Shown here piece by piece: positions 1 through 12,540 of a stretch of 64,000 nucleotides of DNA. The notes below the pieces were generated by a model. The model had not been told where the DNA came from. It saw only the letters and a list, made by a program, of their open reading frames with translations, and did no database searches. The translations under genes were made by a program, and so were the position numbers. The stretch is taken from NCBI GenBank assembly GCA_050084985.1, contig JBITNC010000001.1, forward strand, positions 20,274,001 through 20,338,000, read 5' to 3'. The stretch is from Nageia nagi (lineage: Eukaryota; Pinophyta). The stretch's first letter is position 1, and each line of letters opens with the position of its first letter.

Positions 1-880
1 TCATTAGGCAATTCAGCAAATATTATCTTATATGACTTCAAATTCTCATCTTTTATGTTATACATATCATTGAGTTGATTTACAACAAGCTATGAATCAC
101 CATAGATATCTAAGTATTTTATTTATATATATATATTTTATTTCAAGCCCAAAATTAGAGCATCATATTATTCCATGTTATTAGTCCAATCAAAGCTAAG
201 TTTATATTCCATAGAGATTACCTCATTGGAAGGTGACACTAGAATAATACCTACCCTTGCTCTGTAAGTACATTTTGATCAATCATAATACAAAGTATAA
301 GCTATAGGTTTGTCCCCATATAGGACACAAACTAATCTAGGATTGTCATCTATTCACCATTATGCTATTGGCAAGGTTCAGATAGTGTTGCATAACATTG
401 ATAATATGAGTCCTCATCATGTTCATTTGGGAATTCTTTATGCACCACTACACAATTGTTCTAGGGGAATTCTACTATCAAGTTTCTAAGTGCCTATCCT
501 TTCATGGAATTTTGCTTTACCACATTGATATCAAACTATCTACCCTTCTTGATAAATGTTTCTTTGCTACAAGATATTTTAGTGGGTTAACTAGGCTAAC
601 AACACATGTAGTGCAATATAAAAGATAATACCTTAGTTTTTCTATAGCAAAAATAATACCAAAGAAAATATTTTCCATGGGTGTGTATTTTTTTCATAAT
701 CAATAAGAGTTTTGCTAAGATAATATATTTTCATTTATTTTTTTCATCATCTTTCTGACACAACATTGTCCCCAAGACATATAATGTGGTTGATATGTAA
801 AGATGTAATTCTTGTTAAAAATCCATAGGTATTAAAATAGGGGGATTTAGCAAGTACTATTTTATGTCTTCAAATGCTTT
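1..880 (-). pseudogene. E4 RNase H region, broken
   Basis: This continues the E4 pol on the minus strand after the reverse transcriptase. Translated by eye it gives fragments such as NPPILIPMDF near 830-800 and a stretch at about 540-440 like the RNase H connection (a QNSMKGQAL-like piece followed by an acidic stretch). Stops and indels interrupt it repeatedly and no full frame survives. The assignment rests on position and short matches, so it is weaker than that of the reverse transcriptase. Confidence 0.55.
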
Positions 881-1675
881 TTGACACTTTTCATCCGACA
901 TAAACTTAACATCCTTTTTCAATAAATGAGTAAATGGCCTTCATTTATCCCCAAGTTGAGAAATGAATCTTCTTACTAAATTTAGCTTCGCTTGAAGAGT
1001 TCTTAGTTGTTTGAGATTCTTTGGAGTTGGTATACTCACTATGAATTTTACCTTTTTAAGGTCCACCTCAATACCCCTTTTAAAGATCATAAAACTAATA
1101 AATGTTTTTAAAATAAAACCAAAAGCACACTTTTGAGGTTTTAGTCTATGCTTGTACTTTTTAAGAATTTGAAACACCTATTCAAGGACCTCCAAATGAT
1201 CTTGGCATTACTTTGATTTAACCAAAATATCATCAACATAAATCTCTACTAATTTTTGAATATGCTCGTGGAACATAGACACTAGAGCTCTTTGATAAGT
1301 ACCACCTACATGTTTTAATCCAAAGGGCATAACCTTCCAACAAAAATTTCCCCAAGGTGTAGTAAAAGCAGTCTTATGTTGATCATCCGAATTGATTACA
1401 ATTTGATTATATCCCAAAAATCCATCCATAAAAGATAGAGTATCATGACCAATAATACTATCCACAATCATATCAATATTTGGCAATGGAAAATCATCTT
1501 TTGGACAAGCATTACTGATATCATGAAAATTAGTACAAACTCTTATCTCTCTAGTAGGTTTTGTAATAGGAACAATGTTAACCATCCATTTTGAATAATC
1601 AATTGGTTTAATGAATCTAGCATTCAAATATTTTTCAATTTCTTTCTTTTTGAACAATGCCTTAGAAGGATGCAT
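881..1675 (-). pseudogene. E4 reverse transcriptase, broken
   Basis: Minus-strand frames at 1675-1208 and 1177-941 encode a Ty3/gypsy reverse transcriptase. The first starts with the fingers region (KEIEKYLNARFIKPIDYSKW), continues through NACPKDDFPLPNIDMI and MPFGLKHVGGTYQRA, and ends at the catalytic YVDD (1229-1240) followed by ILVKSK. The second carries the thumb and connection (QKCAFGF, then LKQLRTLQAKLNLVRRFI). The catalytic aspartates survive, but a stop after LVKSK and other lesions break the frame. In an intact element this enzyme copies the RNA genome. Confidence 0.9.
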
Positions 1676-2690
1676 ATTTCTTGGTTTTTATTTACTTGGT
1701 TTAGCTCCTTCCTTAAGTGGTAAATTATGCATAATAAAAGAGGGATCTAAACTAGGCATATCAACATAAGATCATGCAAAATTCTTATGATTTTAAATAA
1801 ATTTATTTTTGTACCTTTCTTGCTAAGGTGTTGGAAGAGCAACTCTAACTTTGACCAACATTTCCTAATCACTTATCCCAATTTTGACATCTGCTAGCTC
1901 CTCATCTAGGAATGCTAATTCATCCTTTTGCTGCAATAATGATCGTAACTCCTCCAATCCCTAAATATCACTTGTATCATCATGTTCTTGTTGAACCTGA
2001 AATGCTTCATTGAAATTCACCTCTTTTCTAAAATGTCCATATTCACTAAAAATGTAACTTGTTTACCTTTTTCATTTAATTTAGTCAAATTTGAAAGTAC
2101 CCCTATGTATTCTAAGATATTATCATTAGTATTGAAGTAATCAAACTCAAGTGGTATAGTATCATCAATCCATAAATATTCACCAATATCACTAGAAAGA
2201 TCAATCAAATTACAATATTTTATAAACTTGATAGGCTCCATTATTTATTTTGTATTTTGATTAGTACCTAATCCATTCTTAATTTTTTAAGTTTCTAAAG
2301 GAGTAGGAAAAGAAGACATACCCTATTTTGATTTTCCTAAACCACATCCTTTATACTTATACTTTTCTATCATGTATTTATGAACAAAGGGATATGAAAA
2401 GGTTTTACTTGTTGTGTTTGTCATTTGATCCTTCATTGAGGTTACTAGACTTAAAAATACCATTGTTATAGAGCAAGAACCCCTATCATCTTCAATATTT
2501 TCATGTCATTGATAACATAAGTAGTATGGTATGCTATTGATGGTATTCAACACTAAGTGTTTTTAATCATCCCAAATATTTGATGGACATTAACAGATCA
2601 AAGTTCTCAATTTTGTACATTTCCATTCCTATCTCTACAATTTGAGGCTATTTTTCTAATTTCACCATTGTTGCACCAACTTCCAAATGT
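1676..2690 (-). pseudogene. E4 protease-to-RT linker
   Basis: Minus-strand spacer between E4 protease and RT. A 74-residue frame at 2241-2017 (acidic, with EPIKFIKYCNL) is the longest piece. Variable acidic linkers are normal here in this gypsy group. I see no recognisable domain. Confidence 0.45.
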
Positions 2691-2950
2691 ACAATTTAAT
2701 ATCTAGGATAAGTCATTATGAATTCTTCCATGTCTGTTGCATTGCATAATGAATATGCTTTTAGATCACCTATTAATGTATGTACCTCACTTTGATATTC
2801 AAATTTTAACCTATCATGTATTGTATATGGTACTACATCCATATCATGAAGCCAATGTCTTCCTAAAAATAGGTTATATGATAACTTTGAATCCACAACC
2901 TAAAAATAAGTTTCAATTGTCATGACTCCTATTGTAACCAAAATTGTATT
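2690..2950 (-). pseudogene. E4 retropepsin, C-terminal half
   Basis: Minus-strand frame with the C-terminal half of a retroviral-type aspartic protease: VVDSKLSYNLFLGRHWLHD, then a VPYTIHDRLKFEY-like strand, matching the YN-x-LLGRPWLH region of plant gypsy proteases. The aspartate half is missing here. It is found on the same strand just right of 55570, so E1 split this protease. One in-frame stop precedes VVDSK. Confidence 0.8.
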
Positions 2951-3641
2951 TGTTTAAACTTAAAAAAGAATTTTAATTTATAACAATACCTTTTTTTAGT
3001 TATTTGAAAATATTATTTAATTTATTAAATAAATGTATTTATCCATGTGCACTCTCATCTACCTTTGTGTTTTATGGTGATAGGTGGGTTGACCACATAA
3101 TAAGCCCAAGGAGGAGCCTTGGCACTCTACTTATTACTTATAAAGGTGGATGGGGTATGCATTATCAAAAAATCATGATATGAATGATATGATATTGTAT
3201 AAACATAAATCTTTAATAGGGGGTAAGTTTCTTAATGCCACCTATCAATTCTTGAAATTGGCATATTATGAGCTATACATTCCTATGATCTTTCATACCT
3301 TTGAGCATAATATTCTATCAAATGAAGGTTTAATGATGACAATGAACTTGTGGTGAGATCAAAATAGAATGGTAGCTAAGCACTATCATTGGGTTATGGT
3401 TGGGTTGGTAATCCTATTCCTTGAGAGGGCTCATCATTCACCTTCATTCATGTGAATATATCCTTTGATCGTTGTCACAAATAAAGCATAAGTTTGTATC
3501 TTTCATTTTCTAGTATTGATAGGTTTAGGTCAATTTGATGGTTGGTATTGCTCATATTCATAATTACATATTTAATTATTAATTGAATATTATATAATAT
3601 ACCCTAATTTAATAATTTATTTATTCTTTTTTGGTATAAAA
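2951..3641 (+). repeat. E1 5' LTR
   Basis: It starts TGTTTAAACTT and matches 15802-16210 plus 42739-43064. Shared blocks include the AATTTATTAAATAAAT stretch, GTGCACTCTCATCTACCTTT, GCATTATCAAAAAATCATGA and TTTCATTTTCTAGTATTGAT. Divergence is high, so the insertion is old. The right end is approximate, near GGTATAAA. An ATTGGTAAACTTGAC stretch just after it sits where a primer binding site is expected. Confidence 0.75.
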
Positions 3642-3744
3642 AATTGGTAAACTTGACATCTCTTACAACCCTAACCTCTTAGAGCTTACAACCCTAACCT
3701 CTTAGAGCATTGCTTTTACTTCTACATTTTCACTTTGTCACTAG

Positions 3745-4700
3745 TTGCACCAAAACCCTAAGGTTTTGGATAGCACTAATATCAAGTTTCTAAGTGTTTT
3801 AGTTATGAAACCTATTGATTTCCTTTCCATGTTCAATAGCTTTGATGATACCACCAAATCTAATCTAAATAAGCTTCTCTATGGAAGCAAAGAGCAAAGT
3901 GATGCCTCTATCACTAAGGGAAACCATCCATCTAGTATTACTACACTACCTATGTCCTAGGATTTGAAACCCCTATGCGATGAGATCCATAACACTTGGA
4001 ACCTATTTTTGACTCCTATAGTGGAGAAGGAGATCTTATGGCTCATATCAAAGCTTTGAAAATGAAATTTGAGTTGAAGTTTGGGGTAAATAACAATCTC
4101 ATGGCCAAATATGTTCCTATAAAATTTTGAGGTGATGCACTTAATTGGTATTTCTCTCTACTCGCTAAGTCCATTAACTATTATGCACAACTAATTATGG
4201 AATTCTACATCCATTTCAAATATCATGCTCCTAGATAAATGAAAGTTTCATATTTAGTTAGTGTTGTCTAAGTTCCCAATGAAAGATTTGACAAGTTTTC
4301 CCAAGTATTTCAATAGATTTGGAGCATAATCCCTAAAACCTTATCCAAAAATCATGTCATATCCATTTGCATCCATAATATCAATCCTAAATTGAGGTTT
4401 TAGGCCTTGGACTACATGAATTTTCCATTTACAAATATTGTTAGCCATATTACATAGAAAGAAAGATGTATTGTTGAGATGGGTGACCTAAAATATGGAA
4501 ACCCCAGGAGATAATCAAAGGGATCTTGATATAAGAAGAAAGAGGGAAAGGAAGTCCATGTTATTAAAGATCCATGATCCAAACAAAGTTTAAAACATGA
4601 ATCCATGAAATAATTCAATAAGAATAACAGGTTACCTATTGCTCCTATGGTTATGTTCAAGAAATTTCTATAGAAAGGGTTAATCACACTTAATCCTAAG
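3745..4700 (+). pseudogene. E1 gag, broken
   Basis: The first ATG frame after the LTR (3745-3960) encodes a 71-residue N-terminus. From about 4010 the next frame reads through a retrotransposon Gag core (DLMAHIKALKMKFELKF, then GDALNWYFSLLAKSI). Position and the W-x2-L...A-x-W-like pattern fit the plant Gag family. Several stops and at least one frame change interrupt it. In an intact element Gag forms the particle around the RNA. Confidence 0.65.
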
Positions 4701-5033
4701 AAAGAACTAGGTCCTCATGATGATAAAACTATTTGGTACAATGAAGTAGAGTTTTACAATTATCACAACATCAAAAGTCACAAAACAAACTCTTGTTTGT
4801 TCCTAAGGAGATACCTATGAAAATTGCTTGATGACAGAAAGATCAACTATGAGACCCATGCTATGGAAACTAAGGACATGGATCAAATTTTAGTGAATTT
4901 CATGTTCACATAGGAACTTTAAAATGTTTCTAGAAGAGAAATACCTAGAGGGAACATCCACCTAGATACTGCTAAAAGAACAAAAGTCCCATGCACTTCC
5001 AACCCAAAAAATCTACTTGAGAAACTAAAGGTA

Positions 5034-5607
5034 ATGAATGCTAAGGTAAGTATTTTTGAGCTTTTAAAATTATCTATTGATCATAGAAATACTTTGTTTG
5101 AAGCAATTAAAAAAATTGAAGTTGATGCTAATATTTCTATCACTGAATTTATTGAACTAGTAGCTAATCTTGATACTAAATTAACATGTAATAAGTTCTC
5201 TTTTCAAGATATTGAATTGCCTAGTGAAGATGTCATTGGAAAGAATTTAGATTTGCATGTGCATGTTAATATTGATGGTATTTCTATTAAAGAGGCATTG
5301 ATTGATACTAGTTCCAATGTTAATATCTTCTCTTCTAATTTTTTGCAAAAGTACTTTCCTTCCATCTATAACCAAATGAAGAGAACAATGATTAACATTA
5401 GAGGTTTTGATAATACTTAAAGGGAATGCACTAGATATGTCAATATGCCTATTGAAGTAGGTGGTAAATCTATTGATCAAAAGGTTTATGTTTTTCAAAT
5501 AAATTTACCATATAATTTTTTTCTTATAAGACCTTGGATTCATAAGCTCAAGGTTGTCACTTCTACTCTGTACCATTCCATCAAATTCATGCAGAATGGG
5601 AAATAAG
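5034..5607 (+). pseudogene. E1 protease, broken
   Basis: A 128-residue frame (5034-5420) carries a Gag/Pol spacer and then the active site at 5304-5312, read as LIDTSSNVNIFS. The family usually has D-T/S-G, and here the glycine codon is AGT (Gly to Ser, a G to A change). After a TAA at 5418 the C-terminal half continues as YNFFLIRPWIHKLKVV with a VTSTLYHSIKFM strand. Nothing here looks functional. Confidence 0.8.
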
Positions 5608-7219
5608 TAACTATTCATGTAGACAATATTCCCATAGGTATTTGTCAAAAATCTAAGTAATTTTGGATACCTCATTACCTAATTAAAAATAAGGGGACCA
5701 ATCCTACATTAGTGAAAAATAATGATCCATAGAAATTAAGCATGGGAACATACAAAATCCCATACATAGACATCTAGTAGAGTTTTGAAGAGCTTGGATG
5801 ACCCTAAAATGTTCCTAAGACCTAACACTGTTGCTTAGAGGAGGAAGAAATTAGGCATTGCCACTCTATTATAGAAGAAGATTCTAATATTATTAAAGAT
5901 CTTTAGGGCCTATATCATGAAAATGATGAATAATTGCATCACCAACATCTAGTACTACAACTTCTACACAACCTCCATCCTAAATGGTAAGTTTACATTT
6001 CAATAGCATTGATTCTACATTTGGTAACAAGTATTTACAAAAATATCAATATTATTAAAAAGGACTAGGTAAGAATGAGTAGGGCATCATAGAAACTTTT
6101 CCAAATGATGATCAATAGAAAAGGGTAAATGTAATTGGATTTGAAGACTCCACATCTTCCCCACCATCATCTATAGTTTATCAAGCCACAACTACTAGTA
6201 GTTTGGATAGTACTATAAATATTTGGGATGAATGGATATATTACATAATGATAACTTGTTATGAAGAGGAATTATAAGCTTATTATGCTAATCCATTATT
6301 ACCTCTTATGACTCTGGTTCGAGTAGATATTTTCTAGATTGATGATGTTATCCTTGAGAAGTTGGGGGAATAAAGTAAGTTCCCCAAATCTAGAGAGAAG
6401 AGACTCATAGCTTAGTTCTTATGATATTATACCTATTTTGGTGATGAAGTCTACATGGACAATGTGGATGTTATAGGTTGAATCTTCCCTTTATCTCCTT
6501 TTCATTTGTGTATTTTTCATCAATTCTTCCTAGGTTTAGGTTGGGTTTCCCTTTTTTGCATATATTTTATTCCTTAAATGGATCAATGGTGCTAGGTTCC
6601 TAGCATCGTCACTCCATTATCTATGTCTCTCTCATGATTGAGTTGTGTTACAATAATAACACTAGCCAATCTCATAATGAACATGATAACTCAAGTGGTT
6701 CCTCCCTCCTTATGAGTATGTATACTAACCAAGATCTTTTTATTCTCAAGAACCTCTCTTAAAAAATCTCTTCCTATCTCTCTAACTATAGACCTATAGC
6801 CTAACTCTACTTCCAAGTTGTGTTACAATGAGAGGGGGGTACCCCTCTATTTATAAGATGAATCTTTAACCTCCATTTTACCCAAGGGTAAGGTTAAACA
6901 TGTTTCTATATTTATTCCCATAATACTTAAGGTATCTAAAGATACTTTAAGTATTAAGTGAATTTACATTAAAGAGAAATATTACACAATAGTACATTAC
7001 AAATTCTAACACAACTCAATAACAAAATGTATTTCCTTAGTGAGAAAATAATAGAAGTTAATAATAGTACACATGAGGATCCTTGATTGATTAAAATAGG
7101 ATCTTGGTTAGCCTTGGATGAATGGGAGAGGTACCACCTACTATTGTCTAAATTTTTTGATGTCTTTGCATGGTCTTATTCTTATATGCTTGGTATTGAT
7201 CCTATTTGTTTCACCCATA
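5608..7219 (+). other. E1 protease-to-RT linker, no clear domain
   Basis: This stretch lies between E1 protease and RT. Only short broken frames are present, and I recognise no domain in it. The part from about 6480 to 7060 is noncoding in character. The position fits the long acidic linker of this gypsy group, enlarged and decayed. Confidence 0.4.
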
Positions 7220-7451
7220 GCCTAGTTGTTAATAAAAATGCTAGGATCATACAATAAAAACCTAGAAAAATGCATCCTAAAGTTGCTCTTGCCATCAAAA
7301 AGGAAATTGAGAAGTATGTTGCTGCTAGTTTTATTGTTCCTATTGATTATTCTCCATGGATATCTAAGATTGTACCTATAGCTAAGCTTAATGGTGAGAT
7401 AATATGTTGCACACATTTCAAATATATCAATAAGGCATGTCCCAAATATTA
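7220..7451 (+). pseudogene. E1 reverse transcriptase, N-terminal fragment
   Basis: The frame encodes the start of a gypsy RT: MHPKVALAIKKEIEKYVAAS, then PIDYSPWISKIVPIAK and NKACPK. It is almost the same motif set as E4 RT at 1675-1500 minus. The frame stops being RT after NKACPK, where E2 sequence begins at about 7446. The palm with the catalytic aspartates is absent from E1. Confidence 0.85.
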
Positions 7452-8337
7452 CAAAAGAAGGTTCATGCTATAAGAAGAGGTGAGATAGAGCTATGGTTGG
7501 TTGGATTGAAATGATAGAAGCCTAATAAATCAAAGTGGATGGATAGTTCTAGAGTTGGAGAGTTTTATCCTCATCTATGCATTTGTGGGACCAAATGCTT
7601 CTCTAATGGGGAGGTGTGATCCAAATTGGATCATGTTTGGTTGTGTTTTTAGTAGAAATACTCATCCTAAAGATATATGTGCTTGGAGATAGATCAAATA
7701 ATGAAATTTGGAGTTGTTTGGTATTTAGTTTTAGGACATTGATGGCATGCAAATTGCTAATTTTAGGCTATTAATAGCATGCACCATGATGAGTCAGTAG
7801 GGGAAGTCAAAGGGACATTAACATGATGGGAAGATAAGATGATTCAATGCCTATAGTTAATGTTTTAAAGGTATTTCCAAGCTTAAGGGGCATGATACTC
7901 TTTGATTCCACATGTAAGTTTTTGAGAGAGTTAGAATTTTGGGATTGTAATATTTGAAGGAAGACCAAGAGTTATTCTAGAATTTTGTAGTTCTAAGATT
8001 GCATTTTTTTCTTTCTATAGGAGATAGTAGTAATTGTAAGAGATTGTATTGTCATTGTGTTGATGGTATTTCTCTATGCATGTAATATTGTAATTTCCAT
8101 AGACAATGAGAAGAGAAGACTCCAATTCCATGCTATATTAGCCCACATTGGGTGAACTAGAGTAAATAATTATGTTGACCTTATTATGTGTTTGAGATTG
8201 CTAATTTTATGATTTACATTTTGCAATTTTCAAATTTATATGTAATTTTATATGATCTCATAATGGTGAATGTATTTTCATTCAAATATGTAAGTGAGAA
8301 TATGAGTATGCTATAAGAATCCAATGATTATAGATCA
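7446..8337 (+). repeat. E2 left long terminal repeat (boundary approximate)
   Basis: Direct copy of 12827-13722, including TGGTTGGTTGGAT, GGGGAGGTGTGATCC and ATGCAAATTGCTAATTTTAGG. It ends GATCA at 8337, just before a primer binding site. The left edge starts inside sequence that in the right copy encodes the end of pol. Either pol overlaps the LTR or the left end was rearranged. Confidence 0.7.
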
Positions 8338-8339
8338 TG

Positions 8340-8351
8340 TGGTATCATAGC
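8340..8351 (+). other. E2 primer binding site, initiator-Met type
   Basis: TGGTATCATAGC lies two bases after the left LTR. The usual plant site complementary to the 3' end of initiator-Met tRNA is TGGTATCAGAGC, so 11 of 12 bases agree. Confidence 0.75.
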
Positions 8352-8355
8352 TTGT

Positions 8356-9400
8356 GTGCATAAAATTTGGGGCCAAAATTTTGGGTATTTCAAGCCACTA
8401 GTGATGTATTTTTTGATGTTTGGAAGGAGATATAAAATACTAGAGTTGATTCCAAAGGATCCTAAGATTGGTCAAAGAAGCAGAGAAGATGAAATGGATA
8501 ATGTAAAGGAGCAACAATCTACTATTTGTACCATGATGGATGTCAATTTTGAAAGGAGGTTTTCTACAATAGAGAATCATTTGGCTGATTTGGATTAGTT
8601 GTTAGTTGTTGGATCAAATTCAAATGTCAACCAAAGATATTATAATGTAATTGGGAGACCTGGTTCATCATCTTTATTAAATCAAGTTCCATTCAAGTTG
8701 GAGGCCAAAGTGTACATTCCTACTTTTGGAGGGGAGGTTGATATGGAAAAGGTGAACAATTGGTTGAAATAATTGAAGGTTTATTTCTAAATTGGTGGTG
8801 TTGTAAATGATGTTGATAAAATCTCTTTTACTAGATTAAATATGAGTAGAAATGCTTTAGTTTTATGGAAAAGCCATGTAGAAACTCTTAATCATGAACA
8901 CTTTTTAGAAATATCTTCTTGGAATGAATTTAAAGAGTTATTAAGAGATTAGTTTAATCCATTAAGACATCATAATAAATAATTGATGAAATGATAATTT
9001 TTTAGATAACAAAGAGGGAAAAATGTTTAAGAATACACTACAAAATTTAGAAAATAAGCTACTTTGCTTGGGGTGCAACTAAAATATCCTTAAACTTTAA
9101 TGAAGTACATTGGAGGTTTACATAGTCATTTGCAAAAGACTATCATGTTGTTTAATCCTACTAATATTGATCAAGTGTGTGTGCAAGCACAATACTTGGA
9201 AGAGGATGGTAAACCAAGGAGATAATATGATGAATCCAATAAGGCTTCTAATTCAAGGGGAGGACAAGAGAAAGACAAATCTCAAGATAGAAAAATAAAC
9301 AAAGACCACACATATTTCAAAGAAAGAAGATGATAGTAAGAATTATAATCATTATGATAAAGATAGTCATGTTGATGATAAATGTTGAAAATTAAATTCA
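8356..9400 (+). pseudogene. E2 gag, broken
   Basis: A frame from 8356 encodes about 80 residues ending NHLADLD. After a stop the Gag core follows at about 8690-8980 (KVYIPTFGGEVDMEKVNNWL, then ALVLWKSHVETL and WNEFKELL). Near 9340-9390 a knuckle-like NHYDKDSHVDDKC stretch appears, with its first cysteines lost. Several stops interrupt the sequence. Confidence 0.65.
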
Positions 9401-9574
9401 AAATTATGTTCATATAAGTATAAGAATAAGAAGAAAACTAATGCTATGGTTCTTAGATGTGATGATATTGAGGGAAGTTTAGATGTTGATGGGAAAATAA
9501 ATTATTCAGACATTCAAAAGGTTGAAGAACCTCAAGATATTGAAGAACAAAGGATTCAATTGTTCCACCTCAAA

Positions 9575-9876
9575 ATATGAATTAAGATAACTAAAGTAGA
9601 TTGCATTGTTGATCTGGGTTTTCAAGAAAATTTGATTTCAGAGACTATGGTGAGTAATTTAGGATTAGAAACTTTCAACCATTCAAATCCATATCCTTTG
9701 GGTTGGGTGCATCACAATGCTAGTTTGCAAGTCACTAAACAATGTAAGTTAAAATTTGCTATTTGTGTAAAGTACATTAATGAAGTTATGTTGATGTTAT
9801 TCCTTTATACATTTATGGTGTTATTCTTGGTAACCCTTATATGGGGGATAGAGATAGTATCTATTACAAAAGATTG
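9575..9876 (+). pseudogene. E2 protease, broken
   Basis: The frame shows CIVDLGFQENLISETMV, where the family expects D-S-G-x-x-x-N-L-I. It then gives NHSNPYPLGWVHHNASLQV and KQCKLKFAICVKYINEV, typical of a retropepsin of this gypsy group. The active-site DSG is changed to DLG. A frame shift disrupts the C-terminal half. Confidence 0.75.
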
Positions 9877-10109
9877 AATAAATAGCGATCGATGAAATAT
9901 GTTTCTAGCTAGTGCATATAAAAGTAGAAAAAAGATACCTTTGGTTACTTATAGTAAGGTAAAACATTTTGTGAATGCTTTTAAAAAGTTTATTCTAATC
10001 ATGTTGAAAATAGGAGCCTTGAGTGAGGTAAATATCATACTATCAATGACATGTAATACTAATTTTAAGCCATTAGCAGCATGCATCAAAGAGGAATAGA
10101 TGAAGGATT

Positions 10110-10993
10110 TAGTTTAGGAGTTTATTGAATTATTTGTAGAGCCAAAAGGATTACCTCCTATGCAGAATATACATCATGATATTTAGTTATTACCTAATGC
10201 TTCATTTCCCAACATAGCTTTGTCTTGGTAATAAATTTTGGAGAAAGGGGAGATATGGAGGCATATTTAGGAGTTGGTTGATCAAGGTGTGATCAAACCA
10301 AGTACATCTCCATGTGAATCACCTATTATTTTGGTTCCCAAGAAGGATAAAACTTGGATAATGTGTATTAACTATAGAGCACTAGACAAAATCACCATCA
10401 AAAATTGCTATCTTTTGCCTTGAATAGATGATCTTTTGGATCAATTATGAGGGGCAAGATTATTCATAAAGCTGGACTTGAGAAGTAGTTATCACCCAAT
10501 TAGAATCAAGGATTAGGACATTTGGAAGACTAATTTCAAGACAAGATAAAGCCTATTTGAGTGGGTTGTTTTGCCATTTGATTTGTATAATGCACCAACC
10601 ATTTTTATGAGGGTAATGAATGATGTATTTCATCCATTTATTAATTCTTTTATTCTTGTATACTTGGATGATATTCTAATTTATAGTTCTACTTGGGAAG
10701 AATATATTGTACATATTAGGAAAGTATATCAAAGTTTGCATAGGAAGAATATGTTATTGAAACATTCAAAATGTGATTTAGGAAAAGAGTCTTTGGTGTA
10801 TTTAGGCCATGTTATTGGTCATGGACAACTTAAGATAGATCCTAGTAAAGTAAGTGTTATAGTATATTGGCCAAGGGCATCTAATGTAATTAAAGAAAAG
10901 AGTTTCTTAGGTGCTATTCAATATATGAAAAAGTTTATTGTTGATTTTTCTCATATTGCTTCACCTTTGCATGATGTAACTAGAAATAGGTAA
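10110..10993 (+). pseudogene. E2 reverse transcriptase, broken
   Basis: An RT begins near 10250 (ELVDQGVIKPSTSPCESPII, then VPKKDKTWIMCINYRALDKI). It has stops at the positions of P-R-I-D and elsewhere, then a clean 140-residue frame from 10571: MPFDLYNAPTIFMRVMNDVF, VYLDDILIYS with the catalytic YLDD, KCDLGKESLVYLGHVI, and the start of the connection (GAIQYMKKFIVDFSHIASPL). The catalytic aspartates remain. The RT would copy RNA primed by the initiator-Met site. Confidence 0.9.
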
Positions 10994-11510
10994 GTTTTCC
11001 AATGGAGGAAACAACAACAAATATATTTTGACACTTTGAAGAAAAATATTATTAGTGTACCTATGCTAGCACTTCCTAATTTGTGAAAGGCATTTGAAGT
11101 GGAGACTGATGTAAGTGACTATGCCATGGGGATGGTTTTGGTGCAAGAAGGAAAACCAATTTGCTATCATTCTAAAAAGTTTAGTGGGGCTATTTTGAAT
11201 TATCCTACTTATGATAAGGAAATGTATGCATTGGTTCAAGCTATTAAAAAGTAGAAATATTACTTAATGGAAAAAGAAATAATCATTCATACTAATAATC
11301 AACCCTTAAAGTATTTACAAACTCAATCAAAATTGCAACAAACTAGACACTATAGATGGATGGGTTTTCTATAACAATTTTATCTAGTGATCAAGTATAA
11401 GAAAGGAACACAGAATAAGGTTGCTGACATGGTTTCTAGACCACTTATAACTATAGATTCCACATCATCATCATCATCATGTAGTATTGATTTTGGACTA
11501 TTAGAGGCAT
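10994..11510 (+). pseudogene. E2 RNase H, broken
   Basis: Directly after RT, the frame reads [20 protein letters not shown], then [20 protein letters not shown] and [13 protein letters not shown], the usual RNase H of Ty3/gypsy elements. The first catalytic aspartate (TDVSD) and the Glu of YDKEMYAL are visible. Stops are present, for example after the AIKK. Confidence 0.8.
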
Positions 11511-11559
11511 ATAAATAGGATCTAGTGAGTTCCCTCTCACTGTTGAAATTTCTTCCTTT

Positions 11560-12540
11560 TCTATCTAAGTCATTTTTAGAGGAATATGTGTAGGATCTAA
11601 AATTTGGAGAAGTGTATGAACAATTGTTTTCATCTAGGTCCAAGTATGAGGGTTTGTATGAATTTCATTTGTAAAATGGACTTCTTTATAATTTGAATGC
11701 ATTATATGTACCTGTAGGTGAAGGATTGGACTAAATAGAGAAGTGCATACTTCAAATATTATAGGATATTTTGGGGTTGGAAAGACATTGTAAAATTTGC
11801 AAAGGTATGTATATTGGCTAAAAATGAAAGAATAAGTTGCCAAATACATAATGGGGTATTCTATGTTACACTAGCAAGCCAAGTGATAGAAAATTGGGTT
11901 TGTATCAACCACTTATAGTACCTTCACATCCATGGAAGTGTATCTTAATGGATTTTATGGGAGGATTGCTTATGACTAAGAAAGGTCATGACTATTTATT
12001 TGTTATTATAGATAGATTTAGCAAGATGTGTGTTTTGATTCCATGTAAGAAGACTATAATAGGATAAGAAGCTACAAATTTATTCTTTTCTCATGTTTGG
12101 GTTCATTTTAGATTGCCTAATTCCATTGTTTTAGATAGAGATAGTAGATTTTTTAGAAGCTTTTGGACATGTTTGTGGAAAAATATGGATACAAGGTTGA
12201 AGAGGAGTATTTGTTTTCATCCTCAAATGGATGAAAAACTTAAGGTGGTGAAGAGGATAGTTTTTCAACTCTTGAGGGGTTATTATGGTAGCATCTTAAG
12301 TCTTGGGATGAACATCTTGAATATATCCAATATTCATACAATAGGGAAATTTATTCTTCCATTAATAAGAGTCCTTTTGAGACTTGTTTTGGTTATTTAC
12401 CACCTTAACCTTATAATTATGTGTTTGGAAAACAAAAGGATGAAGAAGATTCATTTGAGAAATAGGAAAAGCAAGCTAAAAATTTTATTGAAAGGATTAG
12501 GTAAATTAATTTGAAAGTCCAAGAGAAACTTGAAACAAGC
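11560..12540 (+). pseudogene. E2 integrase, broken
   Basis: The zinc-binding region is decayed near 11590-11860. The core begins at about 11930 (WKCILMDFMGGLLM, first Asp) and continues HDYLFVIIDRFSKM. The second Asp is in PNSIVLDRDSRFFRSFW (from 12113). At the third catalytic position the sequence is DEKLKVV, where the family has a Glu four residues after D-G, so Glu is replaced by Lys (codon AAG). A TAG occurs after CKKTIIG, and a frame shift follows at about 12260. Confidence 0.8.

Larger units (their letters stand above)
1..2950 (-). mobile_element. Outer Ty3/gypsy element E4, downstream half
   Basis: Seen: read on the minus strand from 2950 to 1 this holds, in order, the second half of a retropepsin, a linker, reverse transcriptase and RNase H, the usual Ty3/gypsy pol order. 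The first half of the same protease, the gag and the 5' LTR lie on the minus strand at 55571-59188. I infer one element split by the insertion of E1. The integrase and 3' LTR would lie left of the window. All frames are broken. Confidence 0.85.

Noticed and set aside
419-628. Plus-strand 69-codon frame near the left edge
   Set aside because: Lies antisense to the E4 RNase H region; a chance open frame.
10571-10993. An intact RT gene
   Set aside because: The 140-residue clean frame is only the palm-to-connection part of E2 RT; stops upstream and downstream show it is a remnant.
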